Below are positions 8,612-17,183 of a DNA stretch of 42,501 nt, piece after piece (the stretch's first letter is position 1; the number at the start of each line of letters is the position of its first letter). The stretch is taken from the NCBI GenBank assembly GCA_016235155.1, contig JACRLW010000062.1, positions 1-42,501 on the forward strand, written 5' to 3'. Source of the stretch: Planctomycetota bacterium. Its GTDB lineage: Bacteria > Planctomycetota > UBA1135 > UBA2386. A model generated the notes under the pieces. That model was not told the DNA's origin. It did not search any database and worked only from the letters and a program-made list of their open reading frames with translations. The position numbers were made by a program, and so were the translations under genes.

Positions 8612-10059
8612 GAACTTCGCTCGCGCGCCTGGCACCGTCGATCGGTGCGGCCCTTTCCTTCGTAACGATCGTGCACGCACAGGACACCGACACCGACAGC
8701 CCGGTGCTCGCGATCGCGCAGGGTTTCTCGGTCGACGCCGGCAGCGTCGTCCCGAACGCGACTTCGGGCACGCTGCTGTTCACGCGCTCGAACCTCACGA
8801 CGGCGACGCCCGACGACTGGACCCCCGTCCCCGGCCTCCCGAACTTCGAGACGGTCTTCGACTCCCTGCCACTCGACATCGACGCGTTCTCGATCGGCTT
8901 CGACTACATCCAGTCCACGTCGACGGGCGTCGCGGTCATCCCCCCCGGCAACTGGGCGGGGCTCACCTTCTCGGTGACGCGGACCACGGTCGGACTGCCG
9001 GCCGGACGCATCGCGAACGAGGCGCCGACGCCCGGCGGTGCGGCCGGCGACGTCTTCTTCTACGTGCTGCCGGACAGCGCCCTGCCGCCGTCGCTCGTGG
9101 ACCGCACGATGCGCAACCAGGACAGCAAGGAGATCAACATCGACGCGCCCGGGGCGCCGGCCGACATCGACGCGCACGACATCTACGTGAGCCTGTTCTT
9201 CCGCGAGAACCCGTGGTTCGTCCCGGCGCTGCCGTTCATCTCGGTGTTCTTCTCCGTGAAGAACGCATCGGTCGCCGCGGTGCCCCTCGCGTGGTGGGGC
9301 GCGGCCCCCGCGAGCGGAGCGACGATCCTGCGGCGCGACTGGATCGGCGGCGCGTGGACGACGCCGTATCCCGCGTTCACGCCGGCGGACCTCGGCCTGC
9401 TCGCGCTCGAGGACATCGACGCACTCGCCGTCGACGTGATCCATGCGCGGATGCTGTTCTCGACGACGCGCCCCTTCGTCACCGCCGGCGCCCCGCTGCG
9501 CGATCCCGTGCTGTTCCACCCGATCGGTGGGCTCGGTCACTTCGTCTACAGGACCTCCGGCTTGGTCCGCGTCAGCGAACGGCTCGGTCTCGACGCCGCG
9601 GGCGGCATCGACGACGTCGACGGGATCTGCGCGCTCGATCCGGGTCCCGGCGGACAGACGCGGCTCCAGAACCTGGTCGGCACGGCGCATCCCTCGCTGG
9701 TGCCGTCGCTGCCCTCGCACATCGCGGCCAGCGTGTTCCGCCGGCTCGCGGCGTCGGGCACGAACGAGGAGTTCGTCGGCTACATGAGCGGGTGGCCGCA
9801 GCCCGGCGTGCCCAGTCCCGGAGTCGCGGCGGCCCTGATCGGGATCGGCTCACCGACCAACCCGTACGTCGTGTGGAACACCGCGACCCGCCCCGACCCC
9901 TTCAGCCCCTACGCGAGCTTCGGCGGCCACCCGGTGCAGACCGTGTTGCCGATCCCGAACACGCCGAGCCTGTTCGGGCTCGACGTGTTCTTCCTCTGGG
10001 TCACGGTGAACCAGTCGTCGCAGCTCGCGCTCAGCCTGCCGGTCGGCATCAAGATCTGA
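8608..10059 (+). CDS. Secreted protein of unknown function, co-translated with the kinase
   Basis: About 483 aa, with a signal peptide (LARLAPSIGAALSFVTIVHAQ). The mature part is rich in beta-type sequence and Asp-Ile-Asp segments (PLDIDAFSIGFDYIQ, DIDALAVDVIHARMLFST), a pattern I associate with uncharacterised planctomycete exported proteins. The last about 60 residues contain VLPIPNTPSLFGLDVFFLW, the IPN-x-P-x-L-x-G element shared with other exported proteins here. No catalytic motif is visible. Its ATG overlaps the kinase stop (ATGA), so it is likely translated with the kinase. It could be an extracytoplasmic partner of the TPR region or simply cargo. It converges on the protease gene at 10075 with a 15-bp gap. 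Confidence 0.75.
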   Translation: MRTSLARLAPSIGAALSFVTIVHAQDTDTDSPVLAIAQGFSVDAGSVVPNATSGTLLFTRSNLTTATPDDWTPVPGLPNFETVFDSLPLDIDAFSIGFDYIQSTSTGVAVIPPGNWAGLTFSVTRTTVGLPAGRIANEAPTPGGAAGDVFFYVLPDSALPPSLVDRTMRNQDSKEINIDAPGAPADIDAHDIYVSLFFRENPWFVPALPFISVFFSVKNASVAAVPLAWWGAAPASGATILRRDWIGGAWTTPYPAFTPADLGLLALEDIDALAVDVIHARMLFSTTRPFVTAGAPLRDPVLFHPIGGLGHFVYRTSGLVRVSERLGLDAAGGIDDVDGICALDPGPGGQTRLQNLVGTAHPSLVPSLPSHIAASVFRRLAASGTNEEFVGYMSGWPQPGVPSPGVAAALIGIGSPTNPYVVWNTATRPDPFSPYASFGGHPVQTVLPIPNTPSLFGLDVFFLWVTVNQSSQLALSLPVGIKI

Positions 10060-10074
10060 GCGCGGGCGTTCCGG

Positions 10075-12150
10075 TCAGCTGCCGAGGCGCAGCCGACCGC
10101 CGTTCGACGTCAACGCGCCGAGCGTGTTGATGCCCGGCACGAGCACTGCGCCCTGCGCGTTGAGGATCGCGCCGGAGAGCGCCGGGATGTTCGGGATCGC
10201 GACCGACGCCGAGGTCGACGGCGTCGTCGCCGGCATCGGGAAGAACGTCTCGATCGTCGTCAGCAGCGAACAGCCTGGCGCGCCGATCGGACCGAGCGAG
10301 ATCGACTGCTGCGCGAGACCGATGTTCATCGCGCCAGCGATCACGCCCGCGGGGACGTTGTTCACGCCGAGCTGGATCGTCGTGCCGAGGATCGGGTTCG
10401 CGCTGGCGAAGATCGCCAGCGGCACGCCGCCCGAGCCGGTGCTGAACGGAACGCGCGCGCTGAGGTCGCTCGAGCCCGGATCCGTCGCGACCGCGCCCGA
10501 GGAGTAGCCGGCGATGCCGTCGATCGGCGTGACCGTCGTGTAGCTCAGGAGGATGTTGCCGTTGCTGAAGAGCTGGGCCTGGAAGGTGTTCAGGTTGCTC
10601 GTGCCGAACTCGGGCACGCCGGCCCAGGTCACGACCGCCTTGCCGGGGAAGGTGTCGAAGTAGACGTCGCCGCCGGTTGCGGGGTTGAGGTCGTCCCAGA
10701 ACACGGCGAGACGCGCGGACTGGGCGAGGAACTCGGCGACGGTCTCCGTGTAGTCCGACGCGGTGAACTGGCCTGCGATCAGCCCGATCCACCCGTTGGA
10801 GTCGATGTCGATCGCGCTGGTCGTGCCGATGCCGGGGAGCGACATCGTGAAACCGAGCGCGCGGTTGGTCGCGAGCTGATCGTCACCGAGGTTGAGTGCG
10901 CCGGCGTACGCAGCTTCGAAGCAGTTGCTCGCGCAGACGCTGACGTTCCAGCCGCCCGAGCCGTTCGGGCTGAGCAGGAAGCTGCGGCCGCTGAGGTCGT
11001 TGGCCGTCGTGAACAGCTCGTAGAAGGTCGGCGGGACCGGGCAGCCGGCGCCGTAGGTCGAGAAGGTCGCGCTCGTGCCGCCGTTCGCGGCGATCGCCGC
11101 CTGGAGATCGCTGCGGTCGATGCGCGTGCCGCTGTTGCAACCGCCCGTCGACGTGCAACCGCCGTGCGTGTGGATGCCGATCGCGCGGCCGGTGTTCTCG
11201 TGGATCACCGGCGAGCCCGAGTTGCCGCCGGTCGTGTCCGTCGCGTAGCAGAGCGACGTCGCGCCGATCGTCGACAGCGGACCGACGTGCGTCGTCTGCG
11301 CCTGGTTGAGCACGCCGGTCCCCACGCCGTAGCCGGAGATGCGGATGTTCTGACCGCCGGTCGAACCGGGGACCGCGCCGAGCTGGTACCACTGGTTGCC
11401 GTTGCGCTGGGTCGGCAACTGGCCGTGGACGCTGTTCGGGAGCACGCGGCAGACGCGCCAGTCGGCGCCGACGCCGCCGTTGAGCCCGGTGATCTCGGTG
11501 TAGGGGTACTGATCGTTCACGCTGGCGCGGACGATCGAGCCGCCGGCCGTCGAGGGCGGCACGTTGAACTCGATGATGCGCGTGCCGGTCGTCGTGCAGT
11601 GGCCGGCGGTCAGCATGAGGTCGGTGCCGATCATCCAGCCGGTGCAGCCGAGCCAGAGGCGACCTTCACGAACGTCGTTGTTCGCGACCCGGTTGTCGAC
11701 CGTGCCGCAGATCGAGGTCGGGCCGACGCCGGGGTCGAGGCCGCGCGTGATCGCGATGACGACCACGCGGTTGCCGCTCGACTTCGGCGCCGCGACGAGC
11801 TCGAGGGTCACGTCGTTGCCGTTGAAGAGCGCCGAGTCGAAGCCCCAATCGAGGATCGAGCGGCCGTCGAGGCGGTGCATGCCGCCGTCGGCTGTGGCCG
11901 TCATGCGGAGAAACGAACCCTCGGGCAGGTTCACGAAGCTCGGATCGAAGTGGAGCTGCAGCCACGTGGTCGAGGCCGGCGTGAAGCGGTGGCTGAACAC
12001 CACGCTCGCGGAGTCGCCCGGATTGGCGAGGTATCCCGAGTCGACGGCGACTGGGCTGCGGAGCGAGGGGGGAGGAGAGGGAGATTGCGCGGCGAGATCG
12101 GCGGCGGTGATCGCCAGGAGACCGAGCGCGGCGATGGTGATGCGGCTCAT
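10075..12150 (-). CDS. Secreted trypsin-like serine protease with C-terminal beta module
   Basis: About 691 aa. A signal peptide (ITIAALGLLAITAADLAAQ) and a short Pro/Ser linker precede a beta domain (about 35-140) and then a chymotrypsin-fold protease. Visible catalytic residues are His184 in LTAGHC, Asp230 in GGVGADWRV and Ser311 in TTGGNSGSPVI. Paired cysteines occur around 148, 169, 185, 234 and 301. After the protease comes a segment around 350-580 (FYELFTTANDLSGRSFLLSPN, FWDDLNPATGGDVYF) typical of secreted beta-sandwich repeats. The end is a module with GPIGAPGCSLL and VAIPNIPALSGAILNAQG. The start at 12150 is chosen for the signal peptide; no ribosome site is evident. Extracellular proteolysis is likely, the substrate unknown. 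Confidence 0.9.
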   Translation of the reverse strand: MSRITIAALGLLAITAADLAAQSPSPPPSLRSPVAVDSGYLANPGDSASVVFSHRFTPASTTWLQLHFDPSFVNLPEGSFLRMTATADGGMHRLDGRSILDWGFDSALFNGNDVTLELVAAPKSSGNRVVVIAITRGLDPGVGPTSICGTVDNRVANNDVREGRLWLGCTGWMIGTDLMLTAGHCTTTGTRIIEFNVPPSTAGGSIVRASVNDQYPYTEITGLNGGVGADWRVCRVLPNSVHGQLPTQRNGNQWYQLGAVPGSTGGQNIRISGYGVGTGVLNQAQTTHVGPLSTIGATSLCYATDTTGGNSGSPVIHENTGRAIGIHTHGGCTSTGGCNSGTRIDRSDLQAAIAANGGTSATFSTYGAGCPVPPTFYELFTTANDLSGRSFLLSPNGSGGWNVSVCASNCFEAAYAGALNLGDDQLATNRALGFTMSLPGIGTTSAIDIDSNGWIGLIAGQFTASDYTETVAEFLAQSARLAVFWDDLNPATGGDVYFDTFPGKAVVTWAGVPEFGTSNLNTFQAQLFSNGNILLSYTTVTPIDGIAGYSSGAVATDPGSSDLSARVPFSTGSGGVPLAIFASANPILGTTIQLGVNNVPAGVIAGAMNIGLAQQSISLGPIGAPGCSLLTTIETFFPMPATTPSTSASVAIPNIPALSGAILNAQGAVLVPGINTLGALTSNGGRLRLGS

Positions 12151-12322
12151 TCGAGGATTGGCAGGGGCGAACGGAGGAGACCTGGGCAGGCCTTCGGACA
12201 GGCTACCACGGCGTCGGCGCCGAGCCGGCGCACGTGACACACCGGGCTGCGTGGACGACGCTCGATACGCGTGGCCGTACCGCTGCGATGGCATCGAGCT
12301 GCCGGGTCGCGAAGATGCGCCG

Positions 12323-13313
12323 ATGCCGCTGCGAGTCCTGCTCGTCACCGACGCACTCCTCCCGCCGGCGCGCGGCAACGGAACCACGGTCGCCCGCTGG
12401 ATCGAAGGACTCGAACGGCGTGGCGTGCACGTCGAGGTCGTCGAGCCCGACTGCGAACCGCGACGCGCGCACGACTTCGACCTCGTCCACGGCTATCACG
12501 CCGAGCGCTGTGGTCCGTGGTGCGTGGAGCTCGCCGCGCGATTCGGCATACCGAGCATCGTCAGCCTCGGCGGGACCGACCTCTGGTCGCTCGAGGACGG
12601 TTCCGATCGGCTCGGCCGCGGGGCGCTCGCGCGTTGCGACCTGGTGACCGGCGCCGTCGCGAGCTTCGGGCCCGTGCGCCACGTGAGCGCCGCCGAGCCG
12701 AGGATCTCCACCTCGTCGAGCTCCTAGCCCGCGCTCGCGCCGCCAGCGATCAACAGGTCGCCCCGCGGGATTGCGCCGCGTGAAGGACCCGCTGTTCGCG
12801 ATTTCACGCTTCGCGACGTTGGTCCGCGCGGGAATCGCGGCGCGACTGCGCATCGTCGGCAGCGTGTTCGAGGACGAGTACGCGGCGCGGGTCCGCGACG
12901 CGGCGCGCGACCTGCCCGGCGTCGAGATCGGTGCGCGACCTCCCGTCGCGATGGGCGCCGTCTACGCGCGCGCGCACGTCGTCTGGAACACGTCGCTCCA
13001 TGAGGGCGGGGCGAACGCCGTTCTCGAAGCGGCGGCGCTCGGTTGCGTGCCGTACCTGCGCGACGTGCCCGGCAACCGCGACCTCGCCGCGGAACCGGAT
13101 TCGCCGGTCGCCCTGTTCGCGCGGGACGACGCCGGACTGATCGCCTTCCATCGCGGACTGCTCGTCGAGTCCGCCGCAGCACGCACGGCCCGGCAGGACG
13201 CGACCGCCGCGTGGCTCGTCCGTTGTCACGATCCGGGCGACGAGATCGACGACTTGCTCCGCGCGTATGCGACGGTGATCGAGTCGAAGCCGGCCGGCCC
13301 CCGCTCGCCTTGA
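12323..13313 (+). pseudogene. GT4-like glycosyltransferase broken by two small frameshifts
   Basis: The N-terminal Rossmann domain starts MPLRVLLVTDALLPPARGNG and runs to VRHVSAAE at about 12697. The next 60 bases read in a second frame as EDLHLVELLARARAASDQQ. The C-terminal domain then continues in a third frame from GLRRVKDPLFAISRF (about 12768), with the donor-site motif HEGGANAVLEAAALGCVP. The first shift coincides exactly with a tandem CCGAG-CCGAG (12693-12702); removing one copy restores the frame. The second lies at a GGG run (12767-12769) where one extra G would restore it. With both corrections the gene is 987 nt, 328 aa, a normal length. It probably transferred a sugar in surface polysaccharide synthesis. 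Sequencing error is a real alternative. Confidence 0.8.
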
Positions 13314-13337
13314 ACGAAATCCCGACCTGCCTAGAGT
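13310..13337 (+). promoter_or_regulatory. Candidate sigma-70 type promoter for etfBA
   Basis: TTGAAC (13310-13315) and TAGAGT (13332-13337) are separated by 16 bp, 36 bp before the etfB start. The -35 overlaps the stop codon of the preceding gene. Found by eye; no start-site evidence. Confidence 0.4.
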
Positions 13338-13373
13338 GTTCGGCCCTTTCCTTCGCCGCAGCGCCAGCAAGAC

Positions 13374-14114
13374 ATGGAAATCATCGTCTGCGTGAAACGC
13401 GTCCCCGCGACCGACAGCAAGGTCAAGATCGCCGCCGACGGACGCGGGCTCGACCCGGCCGGGGTCGAGTTCCTCATGAACCCGTACGACGAGTACGCGA
13501 TGGAGCAGGCGATCCAACTCAGGGAGAAGGCCGGCGCTGGGACGATCACGGTCGTCTCGCTCGGCGGCGCGGACGCGCAGAAGGAACTGCGGCAATGCCT
13601 CGCGATGGGCGCCGACAAGGCCGTGCTCCTCGACGACGGTGGCAAGCCCAACGACGGCTGTTCCACCGCGCGGATCGTCGCCGCGTGGCTGAAGACGGTT
13701 CCGCACGAACTGGTGCTGTGCGGGCGCCAGGCGGTCGACAACGACGAGGGCCAGTTCCCCTCGCGGCTCGCGACGCTGCTCGGCTTCGCGTGCGCCACCG
13801 AGGTCGTCGCGCTGACTCTCGACGGCAAGGTCTTCCGCGCCGAGCGCGACATCGAAGGCGGCCGCGAGGTCGTCGCGTGTCCGCTGCCCGCCGTGATCTC
13901 CTGCAACAAGGGCCTGAACGAACCGCGTTCACCGAGCCTGAAAGGGATCATGGCCGCCAAGAAGAAGCCGCTCGACACCGTGGCCGCGACGGCCGTCGAA
14001 CCGGCGCTGGAGTTCGTCTCGCTCATGCTCCCGCCGGAGAAACCGCCGGGGCGGATCGTGGGCAGCGTGCAGGAACTCGTCGCGGCACTCCGCAACGAAG
14101 CGAAGGTCATCTGA
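13374..14114 (+). CDS. etfB: Electron transfer flavoprotein beta subunit
   Basis: About 246 aa, full family length. It starts with the typical MEIIVCVKRVPATDSKV and has the conserved NPYDEYAMEQA segment, GGADAQKELRQCLAMGADKAVLL, and the ETF-beta signature region CGRQAVDNDEGQFPSRLATLL. It binds AMP and forms a heterodimer with EtfA, passing electrons from acyl-CoA and related dehydrogenases to ETF:quinone oxidoreductase. It is followed 48 bp later by etfA on the same strand. No acyl-CoA dehydrogenase or FixC/FixX-type partner is in the window, so a bifurcating role cannot be judged. Confidence 0.96.
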   Translation: MEIIVCVKRVPATDSKVKIAADGRGLDPAGVEFLMNPYDEYAMEQAIQLREKAGAGTITVVSLGGADAQKELRQCLAMGADKAVLLDDGGKPNDGCSTARIVAAWLKTVPHELVLCGRQAVDNDEGQFPSRLATLLGFACATEVVALTLDGKVFRAERDIEGGREVVACPLPAVISCNKGLNEPRSPSLKGIMAAKKKPLDTVAATAVEPALEFVSLMLPPEKPPGRIVGSVQELVAALRNEAKVI

Positions 14115-14162
14115 CCCCGAGTAGGCAAGGCAACAGAGCGAGCCAGGACCACGGATCAAGCC

Positions 14163-15146
14163 ATGTCGAAGATCGTCGTCGTCGCGGACGCCCGCTCGGG
14201 CAGGATCAAGAAGCCGACGCTCGAGGCCGTCGGCGCCGCTGTCGACCTCGCTGCGAAGTGCAACGGCAGCGTGGTTGCGTTCGTCGCGGGTGCGGACAAC
14301 GCGCCGGCCGTCGCGGACCTGCAGAAGAGCGGCGCGGCGCAGGTCGTGTCGCTGCGCTCGCCCGCGCTCGCGAGCTACAGCGGCGACGGGTACGCGAAGG
14401 TGATCCACGCGGAACTCGGCAAGCACGCGCCGAGCGTCGTGTTGATGCCGCACACCGCGATGGGCCGCGACCTCGCGCCGCGGATCGCCGCGCTGCTCGA
14501 CGCCGGCATGGTGAGCGACGCGACCGCATTGCACTTCGAGGGCGGGCGCTTCGGCGCCACGAAGCCGGTCTACGCCGGCAAGGCCTATCGCAAGTACCTC
14601 GCGCGGCGCGCACCGTTCGTCGCGACGCTGCGGCCCAACGTCTTCGAGATCAGGAGCGGCGGCGGCGCGACGACCACCGAAGTGGCCGCGTCGATCGGCG
14701 CCGGTGAATTGCTCGCCGTCGTGAAGGAGCTCGCGCAGGGCAGCACGGACCGTGTGCCGCTCCAGGAAGCGCGGGTGATCGTCGCCGCCGGTCGCGGCAT
14801 GCGCGGTCCGGAACACTTCGGACTGATCGAAGACCTCACCGCGGCGTTCGGTCCCGGCGTCGGGGCGATCGGCGCGTCGCGCGCGATCGTCGACGCCGGT
14901 TGGCGGCCCCATCGCGAACAGGTCGGTCAGACCGGCAAGGTGGTGTCGCCCCAGCTCTACTTCGCGATCGGCATCTCGGGAGCGATCCAGCACCTCGCCG
15001 GCATGCGCACGGCACGCTGCATCGTGGCGATCAACAAGGACGCCAACGCGCCGATCTTCAAGGTCGCGCACTACGGGATCGTCGGCGACGCCTTCGAGGT
15101 GCTCCCGGCGCTGACCGCGGCGATCAAGGCGGCGGTCGCGCACTGA
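14163..15146 (+). CDS. etfA: Electron transfer flavoprotein alpha subunit
   Basis: About 327 aa. The N-terminal domain ([22 protein letters not shown]) is followed by the C-terminal FAD-binding domain with [38 protein letters not shown] and [14 protein letters not shown], which is diagnostic for the family. It is the partner of EtfB encoded just upstream. The ribosome site is weak (AGGA well upstream of the ATG). A GC-rich hairpin with a nearby T-run follows, consistent with the end of the transcript. Confidence 0.96.
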   Translation: MSKIVVVADARSGRIKKPTLEAVGAAVDLAAKCNGSVVAFVAGADNAPAVADLQKSGAAQVVSLRSPALASYSGDGYAKVIHAELGKHAPSVVLMPHTAMGRDLAPRIAALLDAGMVSDATALHFEGGRFGATKPVYAGKAYRKYLARRAPFVATLRPNVFEIRSGGGATTTEVAASIGAGELLAVVKELAQGSTDRVPLQEARVIVAAGRGMRGPEHFGLIEDLTAAFGPGVGAIGASRAIVDAGWRPHREQVGQTGKVVSPQLYFAIGISGAIQHLAGMRTARCIVAINKDANAPIFKVAHYGIVGDAFEVLPALTAAIKAAVAH

Positions 15147-15152
15147 CGAGAG

Positions 15153-15185
15153 CGGCGCGCAACGCGCCGGGGCGCGTCCCGTTTT
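15153..15185 (+). terminator. Probable terminator of etfBA
   Basis: CGGCGCG (15153-15159), loop CAA and CGCGCCG (15163-15169) form a perfect 7-bp stem. TTTT follows at 15182-15185, 12 bases after the stem. It lies directly after the etfA stop. Confidence 0.5.
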
Positions 15186-15279
15186 CGTCGAAGGGTGTCG
15201 CCATGACCGTGGTGGACACCGATCGGCTACCCTCCGCGACCGCCGGCCCCGCTCGCTCGTCAGAAAGACCCGAGGGTTC

Positions 15280-16707
15280 ATGTCGCTCGACGCCTTGCGC
15301 GGCTCTCGCGCCGCTGCTGTTGGCCTGCTCCTCTGCCTCTCGCTCCACGCCCAGGGGATCACCTGGTCGAACACGCTGAAGGGTGCGCTCGACGCCGCGC
15401 GCGCGAAGAACACGGTCGTCTTCATCGCGATCGTCATGCCCGGCGAGCGCGGCAGCGACGCGATGCTCGAGCGGCACTACCTCGCGCCGGAGGTCGTCGA
15501 GCTTTCGCACAAGACCATCAACGTGAAGCTCGAGGTCGGTCCGTCGGGGACGCCGCCCGAGGACGAACGGATCGTCCGGGAGCGCTGGTTGAAGGCCGCA
15601 CCCGATGCGCTCCTCGCCGCGCCCAACCACCTGTTCGTCAAGCCCGGCGAGCCGGGCAGTGACGGCGAACTGATCAGCTCGTTCGCGTACGAGGTCGGAG
15701 CTGGGCGACTCGAATGGGCGTTCGTCGACGCGTTGAAGAAGGTGCAGCCCGAGTTCACGTGGGAACTCTCGGAGCGGGCGCGCGCGCCGGAGACCCTTCT
15801 CTACGGCGAGACCGCGAACGACGGCACGCAACCGGCGCCGACTCCCGACGAGGTCAAGGCCGCGATCAAGGAACTCAAGGCGGGCGGCTGGGACTTCCAG
15901 AAGCGCCTCCAGAACTACCGCACGGTGCTGTCGAGCGACGATCCGGAAGCCCTGCGCTTCGGACAGCAGGAGATGCGCAGCCTGCCGGGCGGGTTCCGGC
16001 GCGTCGGGTTGATGACCGTCGGCACGGTGTCGCCCAAGGCGTGGCACGGGTTCGCCGAGGGCTTTCTCGAGGATCGCGAACCGGAGATGCGCGAGGAGGC
16101 CTCGCGCACGCTCGAACAACTCGCCGAACCAAAGGCGCAGAAAGCGCTGCGCAAGCAGTTCACCGCGGAGGACGACGAGAAGGTGCGTGGTCGCCTGCTC
16201 CGCGCGATGGTCGCCTCGGCGCCGGGCGACAAGACCGTCGTGAAGGACGTCGAGAAGGTGCTCACCAAGGACAAGAGCGCGCCGATGCGCGTCCAGGCGG
16301 CGATGGCCGCGGCGAGTCTCGAGGATCGCGCGACTGCGCAGCGGCTGCTGAAGCTCGGACTCGCCGACGGCGCCGGCAACGTGCGGACCGCGGCGGCGTA
16401 CGGCGTCGCCGCGCGTCGCGACGCCGACCTCAAGGCGGCGCTCGCCGAGGTGAAGCAGAAGGAGCGCGACCTCGAAGTCTCCCAGTGGCTGTCGACCGCG
16501 ATCGAAGTCCTCGACGGCGGCGACCTGCGCAAGTTCGAACCGTTCCTCACGCAGGTGGTGGGTGATCGCACGCGCGCGCAGGCCGCGAAGGAACTGCGGG
16601 ACGCGATGGATCGCCGCGGCCGAGGCCGCGACGGCGGCAACGCCGATCCCGGCAAAGACGGCAAGGGCGCCGACGGCGGCAAGGGCAGCGACGGCGGCAA
16701 GCGCTGA
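15280..16707 (+). CDS. Exported thioredoxin-fold-like protein with HEAT repeats
   Basis: About 475 aa. The start at 15280 follows GAGGG. A signal-like N-terminus (AAAVGLLLCLSLHAQG) precedes a segment (about 27-150) with the layout of a thioredoxin-7-type domain (WSNTLKGALDAARAKNTVVFIAIV). The CxxC site is absent: the equivalent stretch reads MPGERGSDAM. From about 200 to 440 there are alpha-helical HEAT-like repeats (LRKQFTAEDDEKVRGRLLRAM, APMRVQAAMAAASLEDRATA, NVRTAAAYGVAARRDADLKAA). The C-terminus is a low-complexity Asp/Gly/Lys tail (DGGNADPGKDGKGADGGKG). A scaffold or interaction role is inferred; no enzyme activity is supported. Confidence 0.75.
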   Translation: MSLDALRGSRAAAVGLLLCLSLHAQGITWSNTLKGALDAARAKNTVVFIAIVMPGERGSDAMLERHYLAPEVVELSHKTINVKLEVGPSGTPPEDERIVRERWLKAAPDALLAAPNHLFVKPGEPGSDGELISSFAYEVGAGRLEWAFVDALKKVQPEFTWELSERARAPETLLYGETANDGTQPAPTPDEVKAAIKELKAGGWDFQKRLQNYRTVLSSDDPEALRFGQQEMRSLPGGFRRVGLMTVGTVSPKAWHGFAEGFLEDREPEMREEASRTLEQLAEPKAQKALRKQFTAEDDEKVRGRLLRAMVASAPGDKTVVKDVEKVLTKDKSAPMRVQAAMAAASLEDRATAQRLLKLGLADGAGNVRTAAAYGVAARRDADLKAALAEVKQKERDLEVSQWLSTAIEVLDGGDLRKFEPFLTQVVGDRTRAQAAKELRDAMDRRGRGRDGGNADPGKDGKGADGGKGSDGGKR

Positions 16708-16744
16708 GGCCAGGCCCCGGCGCTATGCTCCCGCGCCGATTGCC

Positions 16745-17014
16745 ATGGGCCTCATCAACTGGATCTTCGACTTCTACCAGCAGTCACGGATCGAGCGGCT
16801 GCGCGACGAGATCGCGATGCGCTCGAACCAACCGCAACGCGCGCAAGTCGACGTCGATCGGCTCGAGGCCGCACTCGGCGAACTCGCACTCGCGGTGAAG
16901 ACCGTCCAACGACTCGCGGTCGAGAAGGGCCTGTGCAGCGCCGCGGAGTTCCAGCGCACGCTGCAGCAGATCGACGCCGAGGACGGGCGGAGCGACGGCC
17001 GCGCGCCACTGTGA
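16745..17014 (+). CDS. Small coiled-coil protein of unknown function
   Basis: About 89 aa, beginning MGLINWIFDFYQQSRIERLRDEI. A short amphipathic or hydrophobic N-terminal helix is followed by a heptad-like region (VDRLEAALGELALAVKTVQRLAVEKGL) and an acidic end. The sequence has no known motif. It lies 37 bp after the HEAT gene on the same strand and could be in the same transcript. I recognise no family; a membrane-associated coiled coil is all that can be said. Confidence 0.6.
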   Translation: MGLINWIFDFYQQSRIERLRDEIAMRSNQPQRAQVDVDRLEAALGELALAVKTVQRLAVEKGLCSAAEFQRTLQQIDAEDGRSDGRAPL

Positions 17015-17017
17015 CCG

Positions 17018-17072
17018 GTCCGACTGCTTGCCGTCCGACTGCCTGCCGTCCAACTGCGAACCGTCCCGCTGC
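17018..17072. repeat. Imperfect 15-bp tandem repeat, about 3.7 copies
   Basis: Units start at 17018, 17033, 17048 and 17063. Each begins GTCCGACTGC or a one- to two-base variant, followed by a variable 5-base spacer ending in CC. The repeat lies in the 169-bp gap between the coiled-coil gene and wecB; the rest of that gap shows nothing else. Confidence 0.75.
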
Positions 17073-17183
17073 GGGACAGTCAGCGACGGCCGGGTCCGCA
17101 ACCACGGGTGGCGGAGTCAGCCCGAGAACCGACAGCCGACCGCGATGAAGGGCCGTCGTCGTCCCCGTCGATCCTGAACCGGA

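Noticed and set aside
6569..8680. 703-codon open frame on the minus strand
   Set aside because: Antisense to the kinase gene; composition (Arg/Glu/Ala repeats) is typical of a shadow frame and the sense strand has unmistakable kinase motifs.
12151..12387. N-terminal extension of the trypsin-like protease to 12387
   Set aside because: The extension is Arg/Ser/Pro-rich and would bury the signal peptide; the ATG at 12150 gives a normal exported protein.
12323..13313. A large deletion in glycosyltransferase 1, as in gspE
   Set aside because: The stretch between the two halves reads sensibly in the third frame; a 5-nt duplication plus a one-base loss explains everything without missing sequence.
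17018..17072. CRISPR array
   Set aside because: Units are only 15 bp with 5-bp variable parts and no cas genes are present; it is an ordinary tandem repeat.
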